From: Streptomyces sp. Edi4
GTDB lineage: Bacteria > Actinomycetota > Actinomycetes > Streptomycetales > Streptomycetaceae
Assembly (NCBI RefSeq): GCF_040253615.1
Contig: NZ_JBEJGY010000004.1
Location: 5,456,001-5,520,000, forward strand
Direction: 5' to 3'
Length of the DNA: 64,000 bases
Shown: in pieces, positions 27,144 to 36,000 of the stretch
Position numbering within the stretch: position 1 is the first letter of the stretch
How the letters are laid out: the number at the start of each line of letters is the position of its first letter
Notes under the pieces: generated by a model
The model's database searches: none
Told to the model about the DNA's origin: nothing
Seen by the model: the letters and a program-made list of their open reading frames with translations, nothing else
Position numbers and translations under genes: made by a program

Positions 27144-27689
27144 CTAGGCGAACGTCGCGGCCAGCGCCTCCGCCAGGCCCGGTACCAGGTCGGGGCCGGT
27201 CAGGACCTCGGTCGCGGAGTCCTTCTCGCGCAGCCGGATGGCGGACTCACGGGCGCCGCCGCGCAGCACCGCCACCGTCATCCGCACCTCCTGGCGATCG
27301 GGGTGGGAGGCCACCCACTTGGCGAGCTCCTTGTCGCTCAGTCCTTCGGGCACCGACGCCTCGGCGGACGGCGGCAGCATCAGGCGCTCCACGGTGAGCG
27401 CGCAGCCGGCCACCGAGTCGGGCCAGGCGATCGTGCCGAGGAACTTGTCCAGCGGCTTGTTGCGCGGGATCTCCTCCTGCTCGATCGGGGTCAGCCCGGA
27501 GACGGCCGCGTCGTCGGCGGTGGAGACCAGGTTCGGCGCCTTGGCCCGGAGCTTCGCGGTGTCGACGAGCGCGAACAGGCGGGCCGGCTTGTCCCAGCCG
27601 AGGACGGAGGCGTACTCGTCGATTTCGAGCACCGCGCGGGTGAGCGGGCTCGCGGCCATCGGGGGACCTGAGGGGGAAACGTTGGACAT
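27144..27689 (-). CDS. PPA1309-like conserved actinobacterial protein
   Basis: 181-aa protein of unknown function conserved in actinobacteria, annotated in relatives as PPA1309 family. No catalytic motif is seen. It begins with a short disordered stretch and then LTRAVLEIDEYASVLGWDKP. ATG 27689 was taken; ATG 27698 would add three residues. Convergent with the protease gene (25-bp gap) and divergent from UPF0182. Confidence 0.75.
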   Translation of the reverse strand: MSNVSPSGPPMAASPLTRAVLEIDEYASVLGWDKPARLFALVDTAKLRAKAPNLVSTADDAAVSGLTPIEQEEIPRNKPLDKFLGTIAWPDSVAGCALTVERLMLPPSAEASVPEGLSDKELAKWVASHPDRQEVRMTVAVLRGGARESAIRLREKDSATEVLTGPDLVPGLAEALAATFA

Positions 27690-27812
27690 GGACAACATCC
27701 TGCCCTCTTTCACCCCCCGATCGGGAACTGAGTAAAGCCTCAGTAAGTTGCATGAGTGGGCTCTACGATCGCGGGGCCCGCTCATACGACAGCGAACTTC
27801 GAGGTGCGCACG

Positions 27813-30719
27813 TTGGCTTTCCAGATGCCGGACCGCGGCTCAGGCCCGTCCGGGCCACGGATCAGAGTCGGCCGGCCGTCCCGCCGGGTCCGCACCCTGC
27901 TCATGACACTGGGCATTCTGGCCGTGCTTGCCATGGCCTTCGTCATGTTCGCGGGGTTCTGGACCGACTGGCTCTGGTACCGCTCGGTCCACTACTCGTC
28001 GGTGTTCACCACTCAGCTGTGGACCAAGATCGGACTGTTCGCCGTCTTCGGGCTCCTGATGGCTGTGGCCGTCGGCCTGAACATCTGGCTGGCGCACCGG
28101 CTGCGGCCGCCGCTCAGCGCGATGTCCCTCGAACAGCAGAGCCTCGACCGCTACCGGATGGGCATCGCGCCGTACAAGAAGTGGATGCTGCTCGGGATCA
28201 CCGCGCTCATCGGGCTCATCGCCGGCGCCTCGGCGTCCGGCCAGTGGCGGACCTGGCTGATGTGGGTCAACGGGGTGCCGTTCGGCCAGAAGGACCCCCA
28301 GTTCAAGCTGGACGTGTCGTTCTACGCCTTCGACCTGCCCTGGTACCGCTTCCTGCTTGGCTTCGGCTTCGCGGCCGCCGTCCTGTCGCTGATCGCCGCC
28401 GCCCTCACGCACTATCTGTACGGCGGCCTGCGCATCACCAGCCCCGGCGCGCGCGCCACGGGCGCGGCCACCGGGCACCTTTCGGTGCTGCTGGGGGTCT
28501 TCGTGCTCCTGAAGGCCGTGGCGTACTGGCTCGACCGGTACGGCCTCGCGGTCAAGTCCAGTGACTTCAAGGCGGCCAGCAACTGGACGGGCCTGCGGTA
28601 CGTCGATGCCAACGCCTATCTGCCGGCGAAGACCATTCTGTTCTGCATCGCGGTCATCTGCGCCGTGCTGTTCTTCGCCACGCTGTGGCGCCGCACCTGG
28701 CAGCTGCCCGTCATCGGCTTCGGCCTGATGGTGCTCTCGGCGATCCTCATTGGCGGGCTCTACCCCGCGATCGTGCAGAAGTTCCAGGTCCAGCCCAACG
28801 AGCAGGCCAAGGAAGCGCCGTACATCCAGAAGAACATCGACGCCACCCGCGAGGCGTACGGCATCGACAACGCGCAGGTGTCGGACTACAAGGGCACGAC
28901 GGACGCCACGGCCAACCCCAAGCTCCGCTCGGACGCGGACTCGGCGGCGAGCTACCGGATCATCGACCCCAATGTGGTCCCGCCCGCCTTCCAGCAGCTC
29001 CAGCAGGAGCGTAAGTACTACCAGTTCCCCTCGACGCTGGATGTGGACCGCTACCAGGACAAGGACGGCAAGGAGCAGGACACCGTCATCGGTCTGCGCG
29101 AGCTCGACCTCAAGGGCATCAAGCGCAACTGGATCAACGACCACTTCACCTACACCCACGGCTTCGGCGCGATCGCGGCCAAGGGCACGAGCGTGGACGT
29201 GAATGGCGCGCCGGACTTCACCGAGTCGAGCCTGCCCACCACCGGCCAGCTCCCCTCGGGCTACGAGCAGCGCGTCTACTACGGCGAGAAGACCGACCAG
29301 TACTCGATCGTCGGCGGGCCCCAGAAGGAACTCGACTACGAGAGCGAGGGCAAGGGCCAGGTCACCACGAGCTTCCAGGGCAAGGGCGGCGTGAGCCTGG
29401 CCAACCCCTTCACGCGGGCCGCGTACGCCGTGACGCTCAACGAGCCGCAGATCCTGTACTCGGGTGCCATCGGCAAGGGATCGAAGATCCTCTACAACCG
29501 CACCCCCAAGGAGCGCGTCGAGGCGGTCGCCCCCTGGCTGACGATCGACGGCGACGCCTATCCGGCGGTCGTGGGCAAGCACATCCAGTGGGTCGTCGAC
29601 GCGTACACGACGACCAACGGCTACCCCTACGCCTCGCGCACCACGCTCGGCGAGACCACCACGGACTCGCTGACGGACAACCAGCGCGCGGTGGTGGCCC
29701 AGCAGAACCAGGTCAACTACATCCGTAACTCGGTGAAGGCGACCGTCGACGCCTATGACGGCACGGTCACGCTGTACCAGTGGGACGACAAGGACCCGGT
29801 CCTCAAGACCTGGATGAAGGCGTTCCCCGGCACGGTGAAGGCCAAGTCGCAGATCCCGGACGAGCTGCGCGCGCACCTGCGGTACCCGCAGGACATGTTC
29901 AAGGTCCAGCGCGAGCTGCTGACCCGCTACCACGTCACCAACCCCGCGCAGTTCTACAGCGGCAGCGACGCCTGGCAGGTGCCGGACGATCCGACCAACA
30001 AGGACAACAACGCGGTCCCGCCGTACTACCTGTCCATGAAGATGCCGAACGCCGAGAGCGAGGGGAAGAAGTTCTCGCTGACCACGACGTTCACACCCAA
30101 CGGCCGGCCCAACCTCGGCGGCTTCATGGCGGTCGACGCGGACGCGGCGAGCAAGGACTACGGCAAGATCAGACTCTTGCGCGTCACTGACAACGTGCAA
30201 GGACCACAGCAGGTCCAGAGCAAGCTGAACGGCCTGCCCGAAGTCGCCGAGTTCGTACGGAACCTGAGAGGCACCGATTCCGAGATCGACTACGGCAATC
30301 TGCTGACCGTGCCGCTCGGCGGGGGCTTCCTCTACATCGAGCCGGTGTACGCGCGCGGTGGCAGCGCCAACTACCCGCTCCTGAAGAAGGTCGGCGTCTC
30401 CTACGGCGACAAGACCGTCTTCAAGGACACTCTGGCCGACGCGTTGAACGCGGCCTTCGGTGCCGACGGGGCGACGCCGCCGTCCACGACGAACCCGAAC
30501 CCGCCGTCCACCACGACGCCGCCGACCACCACGCCGCCCACCTCCGGCAACGCCACCGTGGACCAGGCCATCAAGGACGCGCAGAAGGCGTACGACGACG
30601 GCCAGAAGGCGCTCGCCAAGGGTGACTGGAAGACCTACGGCGACAGCCAGAAGGCGCTCCAGGACGCGTTGCAGAAGGCGGCCGACGCGGAGGCGAACGC
30701 CTCGAAGCCCAAGAGCTGA
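27813..30719 (+). CDS. UPF0182 large membrane protein
   Basis: 968-aa protein with about seven transmembrane helices in the first 330 residues, then a large probably extracytoplasmic domain, a Pro/Thr linker (PPSTTNPNPPSTTTPP) and a C-terminal Ala/Lys/Gln coiled-coil-like helix. Function is not established for the family. TTG 27813 (MAFQMPDRG) is chosen because GAGG precedes it by 8 nt; ATG 27825 is the alternative. The gene is large, conserved and adjacent to the PDZ protease, as in mycobacteria. Confidence 0.88.
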   Translation: MAFQMPDRGSGPSGPRIRVGRPSRRVRTLLMTLGILAVLAMAFVMFAGFWTDWLWYRSVHYSSVFTTQLWTKIGLFAVFGLLMAVAVGLNIWLAHRLRPPLSAMSLEQQSLDRYRMGIAPYKKWMLLGITALIGLIAGASASGQWRTWLMWVNGVPFGQKDPQFKLDVSFYAFDLPWYRFLLGFGFAAAVLSLIAAALTHYLYGGLRITSPGARATGAATGHLSVLLGVFVLLKAVAYWLDRYGLAVKSSDFKAASNWTGLRYVDANAYLPAKTILFCIAVICAVLFFATLWRRTWQLPVIGFGLMVLSAILIGGLYPAIVQKFQVQPNEQAKEAPYIQKNIDATREAYGIDNAQVSDYKGTTDATANPKLRSDADSAASYRIIDPNVVPPAFQQLQQERKYYQFPSTLDVDRYQDKDGKEQDTVIGLRELDLKGIKRNWINDHFTYTHGFGAIAAKGTSVDVNGAPDFTESSLPTTGQLPSGYEQRVYYGEKTDQYSIVGGPQKELDYESEGKGQVTTSFQGKGGVSLANPFTRAAYAVTLNEPQILYSGAIGKGSKILYNRTPKERVEAVAPWLTIDGDAYPAVVGKHIQWVVDAYTTTNGYPYASRTTLGETTTDSLTDNQRAVVAQQNQVNYIRNSVKATVDAYDGTVTLYQWDDKDPVLKTWMKAFPGTVKAKSQIPDELRAHLRYPQDMFKVQRELLTRYHVTNPAQFYSGSDAWQVPDDPTNKDNNAVPPYYLSMKMPNAESEGKKFSLTTTFTPNGRPNLGGFMAVDADAASKDYGKIRLLRVTDNVQGPQQVQSKLNGLPEVAEFVRNLRGTDSEIDYGNLLTVPLGGGFLYIEPVYARGGSANYPLLKKVGVSYGDKTVFKDTLADALNAAFGADGATPPSTTNPNPPSTTTPPTTTPPTSGNATVDQAIKDAQKAYDDGQKALAKGDWKTYGDSQKALQDALQKAADAEANASKPKS

Positions 30720-30760
30720 CGCCGGCCGGACCGGAGCAGGGGCGCGGGACCGGAGCCCCG

Positions 30761-30817
30761 GGACCGGAGCTGACCTGGGCAGACCAGGTTGGCTCCGGTC
30801 CGGGCCCGGACCGGAGC
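30761..30817 (+). terminator. Overlapping alternative hairpins after the UPF0182 gene
   Basis: GGACCGGAGC (30761-30770) can pair with GCTCCGGTCC (30792-30801) through an inner ACCTGG/CCAGGT stem, giving about 19 pairs. The same right arm also forms a perfect 26-bp palindrome 30792-30817. The two structures exclude each other. Position fits a terminator just upstream of the tRNA promoter. Confidence 0.55.
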
Positions 30818-30839
30818 GTGGTAGCGTTGTGTTTACCGA

Positions 30840-30913
30840 CGCGGGGTGGAGCAGCTCGGTAGCTCGCTGGGCTCATAACCCAGAGGTCGCAGGTTCAAAT
30901 CCTGTCCCCGCTA
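30840..30913 (+). tRNA. Initiator tRNA-fMet (CAT), copy 1
   Basis: 74-nt cloverleaf with anticodon CAT. Initiator features: three G-C pairs at the bottom of the anticodon stem (GGGCTCATAACCC), and an unpaired C1-T72 at the acceptor end. The CCA tail is not encoded. It is identical to the copy at 33079. Confidence 0.95.
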
Positions 30914-30918
30914 CTGCT

Positions 30919-30958
30919 GACGAGGGCCCGGATCCTTTCAAGGATCCGGGCCCTCGTC
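30919..30958 (+). terminator. Terminator of tRNA-fMet copy 1
   Basis: 19-bp perfect stem, arms 30919-30937 and 30940-30958 (left arm GACGAGGGCCCGGATCCTT), 5 nt after the tRNA. No T-tract follows. Confidence 0.75.
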
Positions 30959-31160
30959 GCGTCCGGATCGCGTGTGCGGGGACGGCCGTTGACCGGTGGC
31001 TGGAACCCGTTGGCGTGAAATTGGGTCTTCTCAGGGGGAGTTGGGGTACACGGGGTTTGGTGTGTCTCTCTGTGGGCATGTCGACAAAACGCTGAAGTGA
31101 CCTCACTGGCTGCGGTATACCAGGTGTACGCGGGTTGCGGGTGGTGCGACGATGGTATTT

Positions 31161-32984
31161 ATGGGGGACAGGGCAACTCTGTTGGAAACAGGGCGGTTTG
31201 TGCAGACACGCTCCGATGATGACGCCGACACCGCCGACGCCGAGACCGAGGCGCGGCACCGGCGCGCCGCCGACAGCGGCGACGCCGAGTCCATGAGCGT
31301 CCTCGGCTCCCTGCTGCTGCGCCGCGGCGACCTCGACAGCGCCGAGCCCTATCTGCGGGGCGCCACCGCCGAGGGCGACCGGGCCGCCGCCAACAACCTG
31401 GGTGTCCTGCTCCACCAGCGCGGTTACACCGACGAGGCGGCCGGCTGGTGGCGGATCGCCGCCGTCGCGGGGTCCGCCGCCGCTGCCCACGCGCTCGGCC
31501 GCCACTACCGCGAGCGCGGTGACGAACCGGCCGCCGAGTACTGGCTGCGCCAGTCCGCGGAGCAGGGCCACGCCCTGGGCGCGTACGCGCTCGCTGACCT
31601 CCTGGAGCACCGCGGCGACATCGGTGCCGAGCGCTGGCTGCGTGCCGCCGCCGAGCAGGGACACCGCGAGGCCGCCTACCGCCTCGCCGGCCTCATCGAC
31701 CGGCGCGTCGAGAGCGAGACGGCGGGTGAGGCCCCCGGTGACATCGCTGTCGGGCAGCCGGCGGACGGCGAGAGCGGCGCAGAGGACGCCGAGCCCTGGT
31801 ACCGGCAGGCCGCCGCGCGCGGGCACCGCCGCGCCGCCCTGCACCTCGGCGCGATCCTGGAGAAACGCGGCGAGCTCAAGGAGGCCGGCCGCTGGTATCT
31901 GACCTCCGCCAAGGACGGCGAGGCCAAGGCCGCCTGCGCGCTCGGCTTCCTCCTGCGCGACGCGGGGGACGAGGAGAGCGCCGCCGTGTGGTGGCTGCGC
32001 GCCGCCCAGGACGGCGACGGCAACGCCGCGAACGCGCTGGGCGCGCTGCACGCGGCACGCGGCGAACAGCAGACCGCCGAGCGCTGGTACCGCGCGGCGA
32101 TGACCGCGGGCGATGTGAACGGCGCCTACAACCTGGGGCTGCTCTGCGCCGCCCAGAACCGGACGGCCCAGGCCGAGCAGTGGTACCGCAGGGCCGCCTA
32201 CAGCGGGCACCGCGAGGCCGCCAACGCCCTCGCGATCCTGCTGCTCCAGGCCGGCGACCCGACCGGCGCCGAGCCCTGGTTCTCCAAGGCCGCCGAAGCC
32301 GGCAGTGTGGACGCCGCCTTCAACCTCGGCATCCTCTTCGCCGGCCGCGACGACGACCGTACGGCCCTGAAATGGTACGAGCGGGCGGCGGCCGCCGGGC
32401 ACACCGACGCCGCCCTCCAGGTCGGCATCGCGCTGCTGCGCGACGGCGAGGAACAGGCCGCCGAGCGGCACCTGCGGTGCGCGGCGGGCGGCGGCAGCGC
32501 CGAGGCCGCCTTCCGGCTCGCCACCGTCCTGGACGCGCGCCAGCCGCCGCCCGGCCCGCCCGCGCTCGGCGAGCCCTTGGCCGAGAAGACCGAGTGCGAG
32601 GAGTGGTACGAGCGGGCCGCGCGGCAGGGCCACCGCCGCGCCCAGGTGCGGGTGGGCATGCTGGCGGCGGACCGGGGCGACCTGGCGGCGGCCGCGCGCT
32701 GGTACGGGGAGGCCGCCGAGGCGGGCAGCCGCAACGGCGCCTTCAACCTCGGCCTGCTACTCGCCCGCGAGGGCCGCGAGCGCGAGGCGGCCCTGTGGTG
32801 GACCCGCGCCGCCCACGCGGGGCACGGGCGGGCCGCGCTGCGCCTCGCCCTGCTCGCCGCCCGCCACGGCGAGCTGAGTGAGGGCCAGCGCTGGTGTGCG
32901 AGGGCCGTGGAGCTGGGTCCGGCGGAGGTGGCCGAGCGGGCCGCCCGGCTGCGCGAGGCGCTGCACCAGGAGCTCACGGCCTGA
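31161..32984 (+). CDS. TPR/Sel1-like repeat protein
   Basis: 607-aa protein made almost entirely of TPR/Sel1-like helical repeats (recurring W-Y/L-R-A-A...G...A-A-N/F-x-L-G pattern about every 35 residues), so a scaffold for protein binding. No signal peptide or catalytic domain. ATG 31161 (MGDRATLL) taken; ATG 31152 would add 3 residues. A candidate promoter CTGAAG (31092-31097), 18-nt spacer, TATACC (31116-31121) lies upstream. It sits alone between two identical initiator tRNA genes. Confidence 0.85.
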   Translation: MGDRATLLETGRFVQTRSDDDADTADAETEARHRRAADSGDAESMSVLGSLLLRRGDLDSAEPYLRGATAEGDRAAANNLGVLLHQRGYTDEAAGWWRIAAVAGSAAAAHALGRHYRERGDEPAAEYWLRQSAEQGHALGAYALADLLEHRGDIGAERWLRAAAEQGHREAAYRLAGLIDRRVESETAGEAPGDIAVGQPADGESGAEDAEPWYRQAAARGHRRAALHLGAILEKRGELKEAGRWYLTSAKDGEAKAACALGFLLRDAGDEESAAVWWLRAAQDGDGNAANALGALHAARGEQQTAERWYRAAMTAGDVNGAYNLGLLCAAQNRTAQAEQWYRRAAYSGHREAANALAILLLQAGDPTGAEPWFSKAAEAGSVDAAFNLGILFAGRDDDRTALKWYERAAAAGHTDAALQVGIALLRDGEEQAAERHLRCAAGGGSAEAAFRLATVLDARQPPPGPPALGEPLAEKTECEEWYERAARQGHRRAQVRVGMLAADRGDLAAAARWYGEAAEAGSRNGAFNLGLLLAREGREREAALWWTRAAHAGHGRAALRLALLAARHGELSEGQRWCARAVELGPAEVAERAARLREALHQELTA

Positions 32985-33037
32985 CCGGCGGCCTGACGCC
33001 CGGGTTCTGAGTCCGCTCCAGGGGCCGGAGAACAGAT

Positions 33038-33066
33038 TTGCGCCGCCCGGTGCCGTCCCGTAAGGT
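33038..33066 (+). promoter_or_regulatory. Candidate promoter of tRNA-fMet copy 2
   Basis: TTGCGC (33038-33043), 17-nt spacer, TAAGGT (33061-33066), 12 nt before the mature tRNA 5' end. A good match to the principal sigma factor consensus. The sequence directly before copy 1 is related (TTTACCGAC against TTCACCGAC). Confidence 0.6.
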
Positions 33067-33078
33067 TGGGTTCACCGA

Positions 33079-33152
33079 CGCGGGGTGGAGCAGCTCGGTA
33101 GCTCGCTGGGCTCATAACCCAGAGGTCGCAGGTTCAAATCCTGTCCCCGCTA
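33079..33152 (+). tRNA. Initiator tRNA-fMet (CAT), copy 2
   Basis: Same 74-nt sequence as copy 1, with CAT anticodon, GGG/CCC anticodon stem and C1-T72 mismatch. CCA not encoded. Confidence 0.95.
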
Positions 33153-33157
33153 CTGAT

Positions 33158-33199
33158 CGACCGAGGCCCGGATCCTTTCGAGGATCCGGGCCTCGGTCG
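33158..33199 (+). terminator. Terminator of tRNA-fMet copy 2
   Basis: 19-bp perfect stem with a TTCG tetraloop at 33177-33180; the left arm starts CGACCGAGGCCCGGATCCT. It shares its GGCCCGGATCC core with the first tRNA terminator. Confidence 0.8.
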
Positions 33200-33271
33200 T
33201 ATGCGCCGACAGGGAAACACGACCGCCGTCGCGATGACTGCCGGCGCCGCGAGGGCGCCGGCGCGTCGTGG

Positions 33272-33688
33272 TCAGGCCGCGGCGCAGTTGGGGCAGGTGC
33301 CCCGGTAGGTGACCTCGACGGCCGCGATCGTGAAGCCGAAGCGCTCGGTGTCGGGCAGGTCCGCCAGGGGGTTGCCCTGCGGGTGGACGTCGCGGATCGC
33401 GCCGCACTGGGCGCAGACCAGGTGCTGATGGGGCCGGTGCGCGTTCGGGTCGTAGCGCTTGGCGCGGCGGTCGGTGGCGACCTCGAGGATCTCGCCGAGC
33501 GTCACCAGCTCGCCCAGCGTGTTGTAGACCGTCGCCCGGGAAATCTCCGGCAGTCGCTCCGCGGCCCGCGCGTGCACCTCGTCCGCCGTCAGATGGACGT
33601 GGTCGCCGTCAAGGACCTCGGCCACGACGCGCCGCTGCGCGGTCATGCGCCAGCCACGGCCGCGCAGTCGTTCCAGTAGGTCACTCAT
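33272..33688 (-). CDS. catR: Fur-family peroxide regulator CatR
   Basis: 138-aa Fur/PerR-type repressor. Winged-helix DNA-binding part (MTAQRRVVAEVL, ISRATVYNTLGEL) followed by the metal domain with RPHQHLVC, structural zinc pairs CAQC and CPNC. Divergent from the catalase gene, as CatR is from catA in S. coelicolor, where it represses catA until oxidised by peroxide. No clear Shine-Dalgarno precedes ATG 33688, so the mRNA may be leaderless. Confidence 0.88.
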   Translation of the reverse strand: MSDLLERLRGRGWRMTAQRRVVAEVLDGDHVHLTADEVHARAAERLPEISRATVYNTLGELVTLGEILEVATDRRAKRYDPNAHRPHQHLVCAQCGAIRDVHPQGNPLADLPDTERFGFTIAAVEVTYRGTCPNCAAA

Positions 33689-33720
33689 GAGGGCCAGCCT
33701 AACAGGGGAGGGGTCCAGTT

Positions 33721-33784
33721 CCGAACCGGTGTGGGTTTGGACATTCATTTGACTTAGACAATGTCCATTGTAGGATCGGTTCGG
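33721..33784. promoter_or_regulatory. catA promoter with nested dyads, candidate CatR operator
   Basis: TTGACT (33749-33754), 16-nt spacer, TAGGAT (33771-33776) reads toward catA. A perfect 14-bp palindrome ACAATGTCCATTGT (33758-33771) fills the spacer. In addition TGGACATT (33738-33745) / AATGTCCA (33760-33767), and CCGAACCG (33721-33728) / CGGTTCGG (33777-33784), share one symmetry axis at 33752.5. These are the best candidates for CatR binding. Confidence 0.65.
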
Positions 33785-33831
33785 CAGGCACCGAGGGACA
33801 GGACACGCAGGACATGACGCAGGAGGCGCAC

Positions 33832-35283
33832 GTGACACAGGGACCGCTCACGACGGAGGCCGGCGCGCCGGTCGCCGACAACCAGAACAGCGCGACCGCG
33901 GGCGCCGGCGGCCCGGTGCTCATCCAGGACCAGTCGCTCCTGGAGAAGCTCGCCCACTTCAACCGCGAGCGCATCCCGGAGCGCATCGTGCACGCCCGTG
34001 GCGCGGGCGCGTACGGCACCTTCACCGTCACGCGTGACGTCTCGCAGTGGACGCGCGCCAAGTTCCTCTCCGAGGTCGGCAAGCAGACCGAGACGTTTCT
34101 GCGCTTCTCCACCGTGGCCGGCAACCTCGGCTCGGCCGACGCCGTGCGCGACCCCCGCGGTTTCGCGCTGAAGTTCTACACGGAGGACGGGAACTACGAC
34201 CTGGTCGGCAACAACACGCCCGTCTTCTTCATCAAGGACGCCATCAAGTTCCCCGACTTCATCCACACCCAGAAGCGCGACCCGTACACCGGCAGCCAGG
34301 AAGCCGACAACGTCTGGGACTTCTGGGGTCTGAGCCCCGAGAGCACCCACCAGGTGACGTGGCTCTTCGGCGACCGGGGCATCCCGGCGACCCTGCGCCA
34401 CATGGACGGCTTCGGCTCGCACACGTTCCAGTGGAACAACGAGGCCGGCGAGATCTTCTGGGTCAAGTACCACTTCAAGACCGACCAGGGGATCAAGAAC
34501 CTCACCCAGGCCGAGGCCAACAAGCTCGCCGGTGAGGACCCCGACAGCCACCAGCGCGACCTGCGTGAGGCCATCGAGCGCGGCGACTTCCCGTCCTGGA
34601 CCGTGCAGGTGCAGATCATGCCGGAGGCGGACGCGGCGACGTACCGCTTCAACCCGTTCGACCTCACCAAGGTGTGGCCGCACGCGGACTACCCGCCGAT
34701 CGAGATCGGCAAGCTGGAGCTCAACCGCAACCCGGAGAACATCTTCGCCGAGGTCGAGCAGTCCATCTTCAGCCCGGCGCACTTCGTCCCCGGCATCGGT
34801 CCCTCCCCGGACAAGATGCTCCAGGGCCGGCTCTTCGCGTACGGCGACGCGCACCGCTACCGCGTCGGCATCAACGCCGACCACCTGCCGGTCAACCGCC
34901 CGCACGCCACCGAGGCGCGCACCAACTCCCGTGACGGCTACCTGTACGACGGCCGTCACAAGGGCGCGAAGAACTACGAGCCCAACAGCTTCGGCGGCCC
35001 CTTCCAGACGGACCGCCCGCTGTGGCAAGGGAGCCAGATCACCGGTGTCACCGGCAGCACGCAGGCGCCCGTGCACGCCGAGGACAACGACTTCGTGCAG
35101 GCCGGGAACCTCTACCGGCTCTACTCCGAGGACGAGAAGGCCCGTCTGATCGAGAACCTTTCGGGGTTCATCGCCAAGGTGTCGCGCGACGACATCGTCG
35201 AGCGGGCGATCAACAACTTCCGTCAGGCGGACAGCGACTTCGGCAAGCGGCTCGAAGCCGCGGTCCAGGCCCTTCGCGGCTGA
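33832..35283 (+). CDS. catA: Monofunctional haem catalase
   Basis: 483-aa small-subunit (clade 3) catalase that disproportionates hydrogen peroxide in the cytosol. Catalytic H54 lies in RIVHARGAGAYG, the catalytic Asn in GNNTPVFF, and the proximal haem ligand Y337 in RLFAYGDAHRYR. GTG 33832 is chosen because a perfect AGGAGG lies 5 nt upstream; ATG 33814 upstream overlaps the region before it. Controlled by the adjacent divergent catR. Confidence 0.95.
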   Translation: MTQGPLTTEAGAPVADNQNSATAGAGGPVLIQDQSLLEKLAHFNRERIPERIVHARGAGAYGTFTVTRDVSQWTRAKFLSEVGKQTETFLRFSTVAGNLGSADAVRDPRGFALKFYTEDGNYDLVGNNTPVFFIKDAIKFPDFIHTQKRDPYTGSQEADNVWDFWGLSPESTHQVTWLFGDRGIPATLRHMDGFGSHTFQWNNEAGEIFWVKYHFKTDQGIKNLTQAEANKLAGEDPDSHQRDLREAIERGDFPSWTVQVQIMPEADAATYRFNPFDLTKVWPHADYPPIEIGKLELNRNPENIFAEVEQSIFSPAHFVPGIGPSPDKMLQGRLFAYGDAHRYRVGINADHLPVNRPHATEARTNSRDGYLYDGRHKGAKNYEPNSFGGPFQTDRPLWQGSQITGVTGSTQAPVHAEDNDFVQAGNLYRLYSEDEKARLIENLSGFIAKVSRDDIVERAINNFRQADSDFGKRLEAAVQALRG

Positions 35284-35310
35284 CCCGGGCCGATCGCCGG
35301 GGATGATCGG

Positions 35311-35341
35311 CGGGCCGGGTTCCCTTCGGGGGCCCGGCCCG
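35311..35341 (+). terminator. catA terminator
   Basis: Stem CGGGCCGGG...CCCGGCCCG extended by two G-T pairs and CCC/GGG, with a TTC loop, 28 nt after the catalase stop and before the convergent CBS gene. Confidence 0.65.
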
Positions 35342-35349
35342 TCGGCGTG

Positions 35350-35748
35350 TCAGCCGGTCAGCGCCGATTCACGGCGCGCGGGGGACCAGCACCGGATGAT
35401 GTCGCGCACCGAGACGACGCCCACCGGTCCGTGGCCGTCCAGCACGATCAGATGCCGGAAGCCGCCGTGCGTCATGGCGTCGGCGGCCTCGGCCAGGGTC
35501 CAGGACGGCGCGGCGAAGACGACGTCGGTGGTGGTGTGCCGGCTCGCGGTCTCGTGGTCGGGATCCTGGCCCAGGCCGAGGGAGTTGAGGATGTCGCGCT
35601 CGGTGAGGATGCCGAGGCCGCTGGTGTCGGGATCGAGGACGACGGCCGAGCCGACCCGGCGCGCGGACATCAGGCGGGCCGCCTGGCGGAGGGTGTGGGC
35701 GGGGCCGATCGTGAGGACCATGGTGCTCATGGCGTCGCGGACGAGCAT
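35350..35748 (-). CDS. CBS-domain protein
   Basis: 132-aa protein consisting of two CBS repeats (MLVRDAMSTMVLTIGPAHTLRQA and TTDVVFAAPSWTLAEAADAM), a module that usually binds adenine nucleotides. No attached enzyme or channel domain. ATG 35748 has AGGAGG about 10 nt upstream. A TTG at 35802 with GGAG is an alternative that adds 18 residues. Convergent with catA. Confidence 0.8.
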   Translation of the reverse strand: MLVRDAMSTMVLTIGPAHTLRQAARLMSARRVGSAVVLDPDTSGLGILTERDILNSLGLGQDPDHETASRHTTTDVVFAAPSWTLAEAADAMTHGGFRHLIVLDGHGPVGVVSVRDIIRCWSPARRESALTG

Positions 35749-36000
35749 GAAGGGAGCCACCTCCTGGGTGGATTCGGCATCGGGCGCGGCGACCGCGGTC
35801 AACGGCGTCCGCTCCGAGACGAATTCACACGTTCACAAGTGGGGGGACTCCTAGAGTCGCATCCGGACCGGACGTCAACAAGGGGTGAGTAGAGGCCCGT
35901 TGAGGGGCGCGTAAAAGTACGACTCACGCCCCTCAGGGGCCTCATGCGCGAGGGCCGCTCCCGGACGCGGGCCGGCTCCGCTCCGTGACGAAGCCTTGGG

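Noticed and set aside
27840..30200. 786-codon minus-strand frame
   Set aside because: Antisense to the UPF0182 gene, which has clear transmembrane structure; the antisense product has none.
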